This document shows positions 7,598-7,701 of a stretch of 7,701 bases of DNA, piece by piece (the stretch's first letter is position 1; every line of letters starts with the position of its first letter). The position numbers and the translations under genes were made by a program. The stretch is from contig CANJXD010000268.1 of the NCBI GenBank assembly GCA_947478535.1, forward strand, positions 1 through 7,701, read 5' to 3'. Origin of the DNA: Acetobacteraceae bacterium (GTDB lineage Bacteria; Pseudomonadota; Alphaproteobacteria; Acetobacterales; Acetobacteraceae). The notes beneath the pieces were generated by a model. It was not told the DNA's origin, searched no databases, and worked only from the letters and a program-made list of their open reading frames with translations.

Positions 7598-7604
7598 AAA
7601 GGGA
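7598..7604 (+). promoter_or_regulatory. Shine-Dalgarno of the partial aminotransferase gene
   Basis: AAAGGGA ends 5 nt before the ATG at 7610 and sits in the 16-bp gap after the second permease stop. It decides the start of the gene cut by the window edge. Confidence 0.65.
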
Positions 7605-7609
7605 CGACG

Positions 7610-7701
7610 ATGATCGAGACCAAGGGTGCGCAGACCCCCGCCGAGGATCCGCGCAACGCGCATGTGCTGATCTACCTCAACGGCCGGATGGTGAAGCGCG
7701 A
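7610..7701 (+). CDS. Probable class-IV aminotransferase (BCAT/D-amino acid type), 3' end outside window
   Basis: Only 30 complete codons are present. The protein starts MIETKGAQTP and continues with NAHVLIYLNGRMVKR, then runs off the edge. The pattern (V-L-I-Y-x-N-G-x-x-V-x-R at residues 19-30) matches the first strand of fold-type IV PLP enzymes such as branched-chain aminotransferase, D-amino acid aminotransferase and aminodeoxychorismate lyase. The catalytic Lys and substrate-binding loops lie beyond the window, so the assignment rests on a short N-terminal match plus context. The frame has a good Shine-Dalgarno and follows the permease by 16 bp, so it is co-transcribed with the uptake system. 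It would act in the cytosol on an amino acid, plausibly the imported one. Confidence 0.55.
   Translation, partial: MIETKGAQTPAEDPRNAHVLIYLNGRMVKR

Overview
The window looks like chromosomal DNA from a high-GC alphaproteobacterium. The gene families and the ppx-rlmE-guaB order fit Rhodospirillales, and the style is Acetobacteraceae/Roseomonas-like; that placement is inference from composition and gene order, not from a search. There are no transposases, phage genes or CRISPR arrays. Most of the window is ordinary core-genome content.

Left part (1-4824): a plus-strand Pro/Ala-rich lipoprotein with a C-terminal SPOR domain converges with a minus-strand block. Read in its own direction, that block is ppx/gppA-type phosphatase, rlmE (23S rRNA 2'-O-methyltransferase) and guaB (IMP dehydrogenase). 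The ppx and rlmE genes are 17 bp apart and probably co-transcribed; guaB follows after a 146-bp gap. The lipoprotein carries three copies of a 78-bp (26-residue) tandem repeat.

Middle (4825-5212): a 388-bp stretch without a protein gene lies between the divergent ppx and transporter genes. It holds tRNA-Gln (anticodon CTG, CCA encoded) at 4969-5042. Downstream of the tRNA is a candidate sigma70-type promoter with a perfect TTGACA -35 and a good Shine-Dalgarno for the transporter operon. I see nothing else convincing in 4825-4968 or 5043-5120.

Right part (5213-7701): a plus-strand operon for polar amino acid uptake. It has a Tat-exported family-3 substrate-binding protein, two HisM/GlnP-type permeases, and the start of a probable class-IV aminotransferase cut by the window edge. 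No ATP-binding subunit lies in the window. A transaminase in the same transcript suggests that the imported amino acid is catabolised or interconverted.

The least explained part is the 154-bp gap between the two permeases. It folds into six consecutive short hairpins, the last a perfect 10-bp stem ending 8 nt before the second permease start. An open frame of 53 codons bridges the gap with ATGA overlaps at both ends. A smaller hairpin abuts the start codon of the first permease, which has no Shine-Dalgarno. These arrangements suggest translational control within the operon, but this is a hypothesis. I do not find clear evidence of a wholly new biological system.
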